A stretch of DNA of 64,000 bases from Ichthyophthirius multifiliis (lineage: Eukaryota; Ciliophora; Oligohymenophorea; Hymenostomatida): NCBI RefSeq assembly GCF_000220395.1, contig NW_004086179.1, positions 1 through 64,000 on the forward strand, read 5' to 3'. This document shows positions 24,791-37,101 of this stretch, one piece after another (position 1 is the first letter of the stretch; the number at the start of each line of letters is the position of its first letter). Below the pieces are notes generated by a model. The model saw only the letters and a program-made list of their open reading frames with translations. It was not told where the DNA came from and did not search any database. A program made the translations under genes and the position numbers.

Positions 24791-27450
24791 TATGTATATA
24801 TATTTTTTTACATTCAAATAAAAATAGCATTCTATATAAGGAAAAACTATATCTAAATATACTAGTAAGATTATAAAATAATTAGCAAATGAAAACTAAG
24901 AAATCAAACGTTTAACATATTAATTATTAATCGAAATAAGTATCTAATCACCAAATATAGACGAACTGCTAATGTGTATTGCTCCAATTCATAAATAAAT
25001 ATAAACTCGAAATTCCCTATTAAAAGGAGATACATTAAAAACATTAAACTAGCTATCAATTCCTGAATTAAAAAACATATTATATGCTACTTTACATAAA
25101 TTATATATAGACAAAAGTCCGTATGTAAAACGAATCTGTGTGTTAATTTTAAAGCAGTTTTATTCTGAAAAAAAGACGAAGTTTAAAACCTTATATAGTT
25201 TTTAAGTTAGGAAATTCCATATGTAAAATCTGCTCTTTTTTTAACTTTTAGGTCTTTTTTCCCTAAACTAGATTTCTTCCACATACATTTTAGAAAGCTA
25301 GTTTAAGAAATTCATACTTTTTAACTTTTCGATTAAGTTTTATGTATTTAAATTTTACATAAATATACACTTTTATATCTTTCATTTGAGAAAAAAACAC
25401 ACCCTGATCTACTTCTTTTAATTAAAAACCTAGAAAAAATGCTTAAATCAACACATCCGGCTATTTTGGTTGAAATATTTCATATTTTTTAAGATATAGG
25501 TGATCTTTCTTTATAAAAAAAAGCCGCGAAAAGTCTTCTTAGATTTTTAAATATTAGCTCCGAGAGTAAATTTATAGTTTTGGAGTGTTTAGAAGAAATA
25601 GCATAAAAAAACCCATAAATTATAAAAGAATTTTATAAGAATTTTTACATAAATTCGTTAGAAAAAACCTTTTGTAAAATCAAAAAAATGCACATTATAA
25701 TTAATCTAGTTGATGAATAAAATATAAATTAAATCCTAGAAGAGTTCAATTACTAAATTTAAAATGAAAATGAAGAAATATGTCTAAATGCAGTATTATG
25801 TATACAAAAAATAGCCATAAAGTTTCACAAATTCTTCGGATAATGTATTAAAACAATCACTTAATAACTAAATAATGCACAAGAAGGTTAAATAGACGTT
25901 TTTTTGAATATTATAGGCGATTTAATTGCTTATGTAATCAAAAAATTATATTTTATTTATAAAAATTTAAATAGAATGTGAAAGAATATTACCCAATATT
26001 ATCCTATGTTTTCAAATTTATAAATAAAATATAAAATTAATTTATAAAAAGTAAAATAATATAACTTTTAGAGTAAATTTGTGAAGAAATACCTTCAATT
26101 TCGATTGATTTTTATAGAATATTAATTATAAATTATAAGAAAGAATAAGAAAGTGTTAAAATATAAGTAAATAATATAATATACTTATATATATAGTAAA
26201 AAATACTAATATTAATAAAATATATTAATATAAAATAATATAAAAAATTAAATTACTATTATATTTTATATATACTAACTTGAAAATATAAAATTTATTA
26301 AAATAAGAATTTTAAAAAATATAAACTATTAAATAGTAATAAATACTAATTTATTCTATTATATATTATATATTAATAGACACTAATATATATTAATATA
26401 ATATTAATTTTATGTATTAAATAATATTATATAATATATATATATATATTTATATATATATATATATTAATAAATAATTTATTATTATTACATTTGCTAT
26501 TATATATTAAATATACGCTTATAAATATTTTTTTTTACTAACATTTCTTTTTTAATAAAAAAACAGATAAATAATTTAGGTTTAAAATTAATTTTTACAG
26601 TTGATAAAAATTAAGTTTTATATTAAAAATTAAAGTATTTTTTTGATTATAATTAAAATTTGTCAGCTTTAGATGATTCTTTTGTAGTTAGAGATAATTA
26701 AAGAGCTATATAAGGACTATTTAAGCAATAATTAAATGATTTTATAAATTTTAAAATATAATTTGAAAGTTTATTTTAAGGAATAAAAGTAGACTAAAAA
26801 AATGAAAAAAATAAAGATTTTCAAGATATAAGAATAGGAAGTTTAAGTAGATAAGTAATTAAAAATAGATAAAATTATATTAAATTTTTAAATTTATAAA
26901 AACTAATTTTATTATAAAAATACATAAAAATCTATAAAATAGAAAAACTATAGTATTTATAGAATTTAAATATTAAAAAATAAAATAAAAAAAATTAAAA
27001 AAAAAAATTTAAAATAAATATATGAATATATTTATATATAAATATATATATAAATATATTAATAATTTATATATATATTTATTATTATATAATTATCTTT
27101 ATTTATAAAAGATTGGAAAAAAATTATAAGGATACGAATTCTTTGAATTTTCAAAAAATGATATTATTTAAGAATCTACTGATTATTTAAGAAATGAAGT
27201 AGAAATAAAGATGTAATAAGATAAAACATTATAATTATAGTAATAATAATTATAATATCAAAAATAATAATATAATCAAAATACTATTTAAAATAATAAC
27301 AGTAATACTAATATTATTAATAATAATTAGAGTTCTCAATTATTAGAATAGTAAGATAATAAAAATAATAAAAAATAAGTATAAAAGGAATTAATTAATC
27401 ATTATTAAGATGCTTTATAATAAACATTAAATGATTTTTTTGAAGATTGA
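24522..27450 (+). CDS. AP3B: AP-3 adaptor complex, beta subunit
   Basis: Large adaptin of AP-3, which sorts cargo from endosomes or Golgi to lysosome-like compartments. The helical-repeat trunk is recognised from HYEIIDSLKYLLA, SIQGKTISKYTSKIIKQLAN, IKRLTYQLLIEIS, SPYVKRICVLIL, then KFIVLECLEEIAQKNPQIIK, FYINSLEKTFCKIKKM and NINQILEEFNYQIQNENEE, the last three aligning with the FYVRSxD, LKLxIL and LLxEFxxYV region of AP-3 beta rather than AP-1/2. DDSFVVRDNQRAIQGLF matches the DVRDRARF block. Introns 24720-24827, 25934-25974, 26167-26566 and 27112 upstream boundary (26855-27111). The tail is Gln/Asn-rich and ends LNDFFED. Exon 2 loses one base at the seven-A run 25168-25174; with it the protein is about 707 residues, shorter than animal AP-3 beta. 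Confidence 0.88.
24721..24788. repeat. TA tract in an AP3B intron
   Basis: Nearly perfect TA repeat with rare TG interruptions filling the first intron of the AP-3 beta gene. Confidence 0.75.
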
Positions 27451-27672
27451 ATATTCTTTACATTTTTTTTTTTGTTATAAAATATTCTAAACTAAAATAA
27501 AAATACTTGTAACAAACTATTAATTTTTATTCAAATAAACTAATCAATTTCTTTTTTTAAAAAAAAATATAAAATAATCTCTTTTTTTTTTGTTTATTTA
27601 ATATTCCCGCTATTTATAAATTATCAAATAATTTTAATACAAAAATAATAATACAAAAATAAATATAAAAAC

Positions 27673-28555
27673 ATGTTCCAAATAAACAAAATATTTAGCC
27701 GAAAAGTATATGAAATTCCACAATGTCCCATTTGTTTAGAAGAATAGACAACTGATTTAGTTGCAACACATTGCGGTCATATATTTCACACTAATTGTAT
27801 ATATAAATCATTAGAAATTTAATCCATGTGCCCCAATTGTCGTAAAAGAATGACAAAAAGCAATTTAATTTCAATAAAATATTCACTTACATGTCAAGAT
27901 GAAATCCAAGAAAAAATTCAGGCATTTTATAACAGTTTGGAAGAAAGTGAAAGACATAATGTAGTATAAATAATGAATAAATACGAAACATAAACAAAGG
28001 AATTTGTCAAATTATAAAAGCATAAAGAGGAAATACTAAAACAGAAAATTGAAATAGAAGAGAAATTCGAAAACTTAAATAAAGAAAAAATACTTTAAAA
28101 TGAAAAATGTTACCATATGGAAAAATAAATAAAACTTTTAAAGGAATAAAATATTGTTTTTTAAAGTTAAATGGAAAAATATAAATATGAAAATAATAGA
28201 AAAGAAGAAATATTAATTTAACAAGAAAAAGAAAATAAAGAAAATTAAATTTTTGCAAAACTAAGAGAAGAACTCGAAAATAATTTCACAAATGAAGAAA
28301 AAATACTAGATTAAATTAAAAAACACTCCCTTTAGAAGAATAAGTAAAATATTATTCATAAGCCTTTAAAATTTAAAAAGGAAAATGTAGAGAATATATG
28401 GATTTAAATTAAATGTGTAAATAATAAATTAAAGATCTATAAAATTAAGTTAAAATTCTTTTGTAAAAATAAAATGTTTTATAATAAAAAATTTAAGATG
28501 AAAAAAATAATAGTAATAATATAAATAATATAAATAATATAAAAATATTAATAAT

Positions 28556-28592
<37 letters not shown>

Positions 28593-28833
28593 GTAATAGC
28601 AATTCATCTAAAATAGAAAATGGAAAAAAAAGAAATGAGTTTTTAAATTAAAATAATAATAATAATCCTGAAATGGTTATCTAGAAAGTTAAATAATATG
28701 AATTATAAATTGATAATAAATAAAATGAAAATAAAAAAAGCATGTCTTTATTGTTTAAAAATTAAAAGTTTAACCTCATTTAGATAATAATGTATAAAAA
28801 AAGATTTAGCGTTTAATTTTTTTAAAAAAATGA
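27673..28833 (+). CDS. RING finger protein with long coiled coil
   Basis: Candidate E3 ubiquitin ligase. Residues about 18-65 form a RING: CPICLEEQT, then ATHCGHIFHTNC, then CPNCRKRM, giving the C-x2-C, C-x-H-x2-H-x2-C and C-x2-C ligands (RING-H2 style). The rest is a coiled coil, LKQKIEIEEKFENLNKEK and following, with a polyasparagine stretch near 28500-28600. The layout, an N-terminal RING plus coiled coil, is like TRAIP, but I see no specific match. The helical frame slips at an A run near 28318-28323 and again at the A run 28541-28545; each is repaired by one extra A. The 3' end is uncertain: several frames stay open, and the TGA at 28831 is the most plausible stop. Confidence 0.78.
28560..28594. 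repeat. AAT trinucleotide repeat (polyasparagine)
   Basis: Run of AAT units inside the RING gene; in the likely frame it encodes asparagine. Confidence 0.7.
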
Positions 28834-30332
28834 TTCATATATATATATAATTAAAATAATGTAATTTAGAAAATTTAAAATAAAATAAATTTTAATTATA
28901 TTATTTTTTTTTTAATATAAATATTAATTTAAAAGGTTAATTCAAAATAAATAAAAAATTGTGAGTAAAATTTATTTATAATTAATTTTATAATAAAAAA
29001 AAATATTATATTGTCAGTATTGTATTTAAATATATATTTATAAAGTATTTTAAAAAATAATTTTTTTTTTATAAATTATTTAAAATAAAATAAAAATAAT
29101 AATAATTAAATAAAAAAAATTTTAAAATATTTATACATATAAATATTTTTATATTTTAATATAATAAACATAAATAATTTTATTGTAAAAAATATAAATT
29201 TAAAAATAGATATATTTATATATATATTAATATATATATTAAAATATATATATAAATATAAAAAAATATAAAATAATAAAATAATATAATAACATAAAAA
29301 TATAATAATATAATAATTAAAATTAAGTAATATAATTATAATATTTAATAAAAATATAATAAAAATATTTTTAAAAATAATAATATTTATAATAGATTTA
29401 ATATTAATACTATTGAAAATATTATAAATAAATAAAATAAAAAATAATTATTATTTATAATATTATAATATAATTATTAAAAAATATCAATTAAAATATT
29501 TATTATTTAATAATTATATTTAAAATTTCCATAATAATAATTAAATAATTATTAAAATTAATTTATATTTATTTTAATTTATTTTTTAATAATTTACAAA
29601 AATAAAATAAAAATATTATAAAAAAAAAAAAAAAATTTATATTATATATTTTTTTCTCTTAATAATTTATTAAATTATTTTATTTATCTATCTTTTAATA
29701 TTTTATTTTAAAATATTTTTTTATAAATAAATTTTTTATTTTTTTTTTTTTTATTATATTATAAGAAATATTTATTTTATTTATATTTATATAATTTTAA
29801 AAATATATTTTTTTTTAAATAATTCTAATTTTATTTTATATTATTATACAAAAATTTATAAAAAATAACAATTTAGATATAAATTCTATTATATTTTTTT
29901 TTTAAATTATAGTCTTATTTTAAATTTTTTATGTTTTTATTTTTAAATAATATATAAAAATAAAGATGGAAGAATGAATATTAAATATTAAAGATGATAT
30001 ATTTAGTAAATTATAAATTTTTTGTTGTAAGTATTGTTTTAAAAAAAAAATTAAAAAATATAATAATGTATATAAACAAGACAGACTTTATTATTTAATC
30101 TTTTTTATTTTATTTAATAATTTAATAAATTATATAAAAACACAAAAATTAAAAACAAAAAATTATCAAAAATTTTAAAATTAAAAATATTAAAAATTTT
30201 TTTAAAAAAGAAAGAAATTAATTAAAAATAAAAGAAAAATAATAAAATATATAAATATATATGTATTATCAATTTATAAAAAATTAAAATAATTTTTTAT
30301 AATTTTAAATATAAATAAATAAAAAAATAAAA
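28834..30332. other. 1.5-kb AT-rich region without a gene
   Basis: About 90 percent or more A/T by eye, with A runs, T runs and short TA arrays. No coding composition or structured element found. It lies between the 3' ends of two convergent genes. Confidence 0.5.
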
Positions 30333-32141
30333 TCATTTACTATTTTTAATATTAATTAATGTTAAACCATTTAAATTATATATTTATAGACTACAAAAAT
30401 CTTCATAACTTTACTTTAATAAAAAATATTTATAAATAAAATTAAAAAATAATACATATTGTTAATTTTATTATTATCTAACTTATGGAAATTATTAATT
30501 TATTATTAGATTTAAAAATTTATCAGTAAAACACATTTAATCTTAAATTGAAATTAAACTAATTCCAAAACAAACTTTTAGATACTAATTAAAAACTAAA
30601 TCAAATTATTATAATGATGATTATTGAAATAATTATTTACCTAATATTAAATTATAAATATATAAATAAATATATATAAATATATATATATATTTAAATA
30701 TATATATTATATATTATATATTTTATATATATTAGATATTTTTTTATATTATATATATTATATATATTAAAAATGTTTTAATATATAATATACTTTTATT
30801 ATTATTTATATATATTATATTAAATATTTTTTATATTATTTTTTTTTTTTTATATTTTTTTAATACCAACTTTTTGTTTTAATGTATAAAACATAAAACA
30901 TATAATTATAGTTTCGATAGAATATTTATACACTTATATATCATAAAAAGAACAATCTATATATTAACATACTTTTGAAAATAATCTAAAAGATTATTAA
31001 GTTGGTGATTTAAAAGTTAATTAATTATAATGAATTCTTTCTTATATATTTATAGTATTTTAATATTATTCTATAAAAGTATCCCATTATAACATTAATT
31101 AATTTGTCCAAAAATAAGGTTTCATTCCATTTAATTTATAATCTAATTTCTATATTTTATTTTTTTTATGTTTTTTTAAATATATTTATTAATAGTTTTT
31201 ACTATTTTACCTCGCAAATTAATTATTCACATTTAATAATTTCTTCGTTTGTATAAATGTTTTTGCAAACTTCTGTAAATTCATTAATATTAATCAAAAA
31301 AGGTTCCTTTATATATAAAATATTAAAATATATATATTTACTATTTAAATTTTTAATAAAAAATAAAATATAAAAATAACTTAAATAACGTTTTTTTTAT
31401 TTTTTTTTTTAAAAAAAAAACAATGTATATATGTACAAATGATAAATATTAATGTTATTTTTTTTAAAAAAAAGGTAGTGTTTTTACTTCTATTTTCTAA
31501 GCAATAAATAAAGCTGTAACTCCAAACAATTAAAGTTTTTCCTTTTACAAATTTAATTATAATTAAAAAAATCTATCCAAAATAGAAACTGTAAGTTAAT
31601 AAGTTTCTCTTTTAAAGTTTTTATAAGAAGATACATCTTATAACCAATCTAGAAGAATAATTCGATTTTTAGAAAACTCCTTATGTTCATTTTAATAAAT
31701 AAGAAGTTTTTAATAAGAAACCAAATAATATTATTATTAAATCTCCAAATTTATTTACATATCATCTTCGTCTAATGTATAGTTGCTTTTTTACTAAAAC
31801 TCCTTTAGAGCCTATTCTAATTCATACTAAGATAGATTAAATTATTATTTTAAATGCTAATTTTCTTATGGAGTACCTAAAAAATTATCAGCATCTGAAG
31901 GAAAATATAAATTTATTTATTGGTTTTAATTAAGATCAGAATTATGTTGTTCAAAGGAAATTTTATTTATTTAATTTTGGATGCTTTAATTATTAGAAAG
32001 TTTTTGATTTTTTTTGATTTATTTTTATTTTATTTTAGACTACTTTTTATTTAAATAATATAATATGAAATATATATTTATTTTATATATATTTATTTGT
32101 TTTAATTTTACTTATATACGAGATGGACAAATTACTTACAT
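30333..32141 (-). CDS. Cyclin
   Basis: Regulatory partner of a cyclin-dependent kinase. Six exons on the minus strand, 408 residues. The cyclin box starts near residue 140 with RIILLDWLQDVSSYKNFKRE, then TYQLTVSILDRFF and LQLFGVTALFIAQKIE, matching LDWLxxVxxxxxLxxET, LDRF and LqLvGvtaLfiAsKyEE of B/E-type cyclins. It continues NEFTEVCKNIYTNEEIIKCE and LDYKLNGMKPYFWTNQ, as in EKxILxxLxWxLxxPTPxxF. The C-terminal box is divergent, ending SYEDFCSLQIYNLNG. Introns: 32040-32111, 31307-31487, 31150-31210, 30641-30866 and 30414-30455; the exon sum of 1227 nt is divisible by three. The Arg (KRE) and the Lys-Glu pair (KIE) that contact the kinase are present. Subtype (E-like versus B-like) not settled. 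Confidence 0.9.
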
Positions 32142-32596
32142 TTTTTTGATATGTTTTTATAATTTATTCTTATTTTATTTTTTTTAAATTATCTCAAAAA
32201 AAAATACATTAAATTGCGGGTATTTTAATTTAAAAAATACAAAATATAGAACTTAATAAATAAATAATTTTTAAAAAAACAAATATATATAAATGTATTA
32301 ATTTATTAAAAAAAAAGATTTGTTTTGTTTCAGATATATATATTTTATTTATAACAATATATTTAAATATTATTATTATAAAAAATAAATAATATTTATA
32401 AAAATATCTTCTTTTATAAATTTTATTCTATAAAATTATAATCTATGCTTTTTATTATATTTGTGTATTTAAAAAAATAAAAAATAGTAAATTAACTAAT
32501 ATATATATATATATATTTTATATATATATATATTTTTTTTTTATACAAAATATAATATATACAATTTCAAATTATTTTTTGAATTATCATTAATTT
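32142..32596. other. AT-rich intergenic region
   Basis: Upstream of the cyclin and downstream of the zinc-finger gene. It contains GC-bearing spots at about 32213-32222 (TTGCGGGTA) and a TA run near 32500. No gene seen. Confidence 0.45.
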
Positions 32597-33608
32597 TCAT
32601 CTTTTAATTCTCTTAATATAATTTTTATTTTAAGGTTAATTTACCCATAACTTAGCATTTTCATCAAATTTTTACTTACAATATGCCATATGTTACTCTA
32701 AAGCTCTTTTATTAAATCTTCTTCTACAAACATCACATTAAATCAAACTATTTTTATTTAAAGCATCCACTATAGCCTAATTTTCTTCTTTTGAATATTA
32801 AACGTTTTTTTTTTATGCAGCTTATATTGCTTATGATTAAAATCTCCAATTTGAAATTTTTTATTTCTAATTAACTTGTTAAATTTATTCTTATTAGATA
32901 TAATTTGATGATTTAGCCCTATTATTATTATTGTTAACATTAAATTATTCTTAGTTATTTTATAAATTCTCATTTTCTTCTTGGTTTTTAGCATATTTTT
33001 AATTTAACTGATTTAACCTGTTAATTTTATTTAATTTATTTAAAATATTTTTATTAGTATTATCATTTATTTATATATAATCTAAAATATCTTTTTAATT
33101 ATCTAAATCTTCATTATTTTCAGTTTTTAATATTTTATTTTAATTTAATTCTTCTGGAAAAAACAATTTCCTTTATTAATATATATATATATTTTTTTAT
33201 ATATATATAGAAAAAAAACCTGTATTTATCATTTTGTTATTCATATAAATCCTCGATTTATATTTCTTCATATAATTCATTATTTAGTTTATTAATATTT
33301 TTATTTTCTACATCCTCTTCATTTATGTATTGTTTCTTTCTTATTTTTTTCTTTAAATTAAATAAACAATTTGCTAATTATTTCTCAAATTCATTTATAT
33401 TTTCCTCTTATTAATCTTAAAAATAAAACTCGCCGTATTTTCCTGTAGCTTTCGGATGTATTTTTTTTGAATGATAAGCTAAATAATCATAATTAAATCT
33501 TGGTAAGTCATCCATAATTATCATTTCTCCTATATTTGCTAGATTTTACTTTTTTTTATAGGCATAATAACTTGATTTTTAAGGAGATAATAAATATTAT
33601 TATTCCAT
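32597..33608 (-). CDS. C2HC zinc-finger protein (ZC2HC1-like)
   Basis: 320 residues from MEQQYLLSPQKSSYYAYKK at 33608 to TGA at 32597. One intron, 33171-33219 (49 nt). Near the C-terminus lies CDVCRRRFNKRALEQHMAYC, a C-x2-C-x12-H-x4-C finger of the zf-C2HC type found in ZC2HC1/FAM164 proteins, several of which are ciliary or testis-enriched. The N-terminal part has short basic motifs (YLAYHSKKIHPKATG) and acidic helices; the middle is Asn/Gln-rich. Family members often carry two or more such fingers; I see only one here. Specific function unknown. Confidence 0.8.
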
Positions 33609-33924
33609 ATGTATGTATATATTTATATAAATTTTATATTAATTTTTTTTTTTGAATATTAAAGTAGTAAAATATTTTCAAATATACATTATTAATAAAA
33701 TTCGATTATATAATTTATATGATTACATATATATAATTTTTTATATGAATATAAATTATTTATTAAATAATAAACATACATATATATATTAAAATTAAAT
33801 ATATTACCTAGTATTTTTACTTTTCTTATTACAATAAATTTATATAAAATAAAATAAGAACAAAAATTAGTAAATTCAATTATAAATTAAAAAGATATTT
33901 TCTAAAATATAAATAAAATAAAAT

Positions 33925-35748
33925 ATGTTCAAAACTTTTAAAACCCTCATAAAATCGCCTATAACCTATAAATTTTCGACAAAACCCTTTTAAAAAGTCC
34001 TCCCTAAATCCCTTTTATAAAAACGCCTAACTTTAACCACATTTTTAGCTTCTTTAACTTATTACACTTACACTTCACATTCTACAAAAAATGACACTGA
34101 AGATTTCTTCGAAAGTACTCTTCCCGCAGACTTCCAAGAAGGTGAAAAACGTGAAGTTCAATTAGGTCCAAAAGAAGATGACTGTGTTTTAGTTTGCAAA
34201 GTATAGGGTAAATATTACTGTGTATCCAATAAATGTCCTCATTTTGGCGCTCCATTAGGAAAAGGTCCTCTTTTTGATGACAAAATATTTTGTCCTTGGC
34301 ACAATGCTGCTTTTCCGTAAAGGATGGAGCACCAGAAAGTGGTCCTATCCTAAATGGGCTCGAAACATTCCATATAGAGGAGAAAAATGGCCAATTAAGC
34401 ATCAAAGTACCCAAAAGCAAGCTCAATGTACCCAAAGTACTCCCTATGGTAACCCGAGATCCTGAAAATAATACTGAATATGTAATTATAGGAGGAGGTC
34501 CAGCTGGAATAAGTGCTGCGGAAACATTTAGATAGGGCGGCTTTTCTGGTAAAATAACAATTTTATCAAAAGAGGATTATTTACCTTATGACAGGACTAT
34601 TTTAAGTAAAGCTGTTTTTTTCGCAAATGCTGAAAAATTGGTCTTTAGATAAAAGGAATTTTTAGAAAAATATAATATAGACATCAAAACAGGACATGAA
34701 GTTGAAAAAGTAGACTTCGAAAATAGAAAAATAACTACCTAAAACAAACAAGAAATCATCTACGATAAACTACTAATAGCCTCAGGCACAAACGCACGTC
34801 ACATAAACATATAAGGAGCTTCTAAAGATAAAATATTCACTCTTAGAGAATATTAAGATATACGAAAAACTTAAAAAAAAGCTCCAAGAAAGCCAAAATA
34901 TAGTCATAGTAGGTGCCTCATTTATTGGTTTAGAGTCTGCCTCTAGCATAAAGGACTTTTTGAAGGACAAAATAAACGTTAACGTAGTTGACAATTGTAA
35001 AGTGCCTCACGAAAGGGTATTCGGGGACGAAATAGGTTAGGTAATACAGAAAATGCATGAATAAAACGGAATTAAATTCCATTTAAAAACTGGCATATAA
35101 AAAATGGAAGATAATAAAATTTACCTTAATGATGGATCTGTCCTTGAAGCCGATTTGGTACTTTTAGGTGCAGGAGTTTCCCCTAATACCGCTTTTGCTC
35201 AGAATATAGACAAAGATTTCCTAGGAGGAATCAAGACTGATGTATTTTTAGAAAGCTCATAAAAAGGTGTCTTTGCAGCTGGTGATATAGCTAATTATCC
35301 CTACCATTTCACCGGTTAAAGGGTTCGTATTGAGCATATTAATACTAGTATATATTAAGGATATGTCGCTGCACTTAATATGTTAGGAAAATAAGTCCCA
35401 GTGTAGGAAATACCATTCTTTTGGACTAGATAATGGAATAAATCTATACATTATACTGGTTATGGGTAAGGATTTGACGATGTTTTTATATAAGGAGATC
35501 TTAATAAATTAGAGTTTATGGCTTGGTATAGTATTAGAGGAAGGGTTGTGGCTTTCGCGGCTATGAATAAAGGACCTGTAGCTATGGTTGTTAATGAAGC
35601 CATGAAATAAAATGTTTTACCTAGCATGTAGGATATTAAAGAAGGGAAAGTTAATATCGAGGACATTAAAAAAAGTGTCGAAAAAAGAGGAAGCTTTTGT
35701 AAATGTTAGAGAATGGATAAATGTTGTGGAGTAAAAGCAAAAATTTGA
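33925..35748 (+). CDS. Rieske-domain AIF-like flavoprotein (AIFM3 type)
   Basis: NAD(P)H-dependent FAD oxidoreductase with an N-terminal Rieske [2Fe-2S] domain, the architecture of AIFM3. The first 50 residues (MFKTFKTLIKSPITYKFSTK) are basic, Ser/Thr-rich and suit mitochondrial import. Rieske ligands lie in NKCPHFGAPLGKG and FCPWHNAAF. The FAD domain begins YVIIGGGPAGISAAETF; the NAD-binding motif is NIVIVGASFIGLESA; the second FAD motif is GVFAAGDIANYP. A Cys-rich end, GSFCKCQRMDKCCG, follows. No introns. The frame slips in the T run 34311-34314 (one T short) and again at the A run 34865-34869 (one A long), so the two cancel and the overall length, 608 codons, stays divisible by three. Real decay would rarely leave all motifs intact, so miscounts are likely. 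Confidence 0.9.
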
Positions 35749-36160
35749 TTTTTTTTTTTTTTATATATATATAAAAAAAAATTATAATAATATATATATA
35801 CATTTTTATATGTTTGGTTTTTTTATTTTAGTAATTGATTTTTGTTTTTTTTTGTTTTTTTGTTTATTTTTGTTTGTTTGTATTTTTTTTTTTAGTTTTT
35901 TATTTTAGTTTTTATTTTTAGTTTCTATTTTTATTTTATTTTTTTAGTCTTTTTTTTTAGTTTTTTTTTTTAAAAAATAAATATTATTATAATATGTTAT
36001 TTAAAAAAATAAATAAATAAATAATAATTTAAATTTTTTTTTTCCCTATATATATATATATATATATGTATATTTATATTTTATTTGTTTATTTATACGT
36101 TTCAAAAAAAAAAGAGATTTTTTAATATTTAATATTTGAAAGAAAAATAATTATAAAAAT
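35749..36160. other. T-rich low-complexity intergenic region
   Basis: From about 35815 to 35970 the plus strand is a T-rich tract broken by TAG and TTTG units, then TA runs near 36050. No gene. It holds the 3' region of the flavoprotein gene and the upstream region of CFAP44. Confidence 0.55.
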
Positions 36161-37046
36161 ATGAGTGAAGAATAATAGCCAATAGAGGAAAATTTATCTC
36201 CTAATAAATTAGTAGAAGAACAAAAAGAAGAAGTTCTTTAAGAAGAGCAAACAATCGAAACAGTAAACGAGCAAACTGAACAATACAAAGAAATCATTGA
36301 AATAAAATAACATGAAGAGTTACATATATAACAAGAAATAACAATTTAAACAATAAATAATACTACATAATAAATAACTGAATAATATAAAGAAGTAGTC
36401 CAAAAAAGAAAACAAGAAGATGAATATGAAGAAAGCTTAGTAGAAGAAGAACATATAATCGAATAAGAAAAAAATCATCAAGAAGTAGAACAAGACAATA
36501 CTTTCTAAAATGAAGAATATGCCAAAAATAAAGTAGAAAATTAAGAAACTCCAAAAGAACCAGGCTCATAAGATCATTTAACAGATTAATTTTTTTATGA
36601 CGAAAATGAATTAGAAAGCACAGTCACTGATTCATAAATAACACGATAGACAGTATAATACCAGTAATAATAAAAAATATATATTTATATTTATATTATA
36701 TATATATATATATATATGTATAATATATATATTTATTTAGTAAAGTATTTGGATTTGATTCTATGAAAAAATATAATGTAAGTGTATTAGATAACGAAAA
36801 TATAATATATTCATGTGGTGTTACTTATTAAATATTAAATATTAATACGTTATAAACATAAGTATTATTCTCAAAAGATGGAGGCGGTATAGGAAGTATC
36901 GCTGTTCATCCTTCTAAAAAATATTTTGCTGTCGCTGAAAAAGGAAATAAACCTAATATTTATATATATGAATATCCAACTTTAAAATTATTTAGAATTC
37001 TAAGAAAAGGAACTGAATTATCTTATAGCTCTGTTACATTTTCATG

Positions 37047-37101
<55 letters not shown>

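Noticed and set aside
28834-30332. Possible genes in the A/T desert
   Set aside because: Open stretches exist only because TAA and TAG are not stops; amino-acid composition is a mix of Ile, Lys, Asn and Tyr with no structure.
32770-32994. Minus-strand frame starting MLKTKKKMRIYK
   Set aside because: It is a different frame of the zinc-finger gene, whose true frame covers both sides of it and ends in the C2HC finger.
33925-35748. Pseudogene call for the Rieske-AIF flavoprotein
   Set aside because: Only two homopolymer slips that cancel, and every catalytic motif is kept, so a sequencing artefact is more likely than decay.
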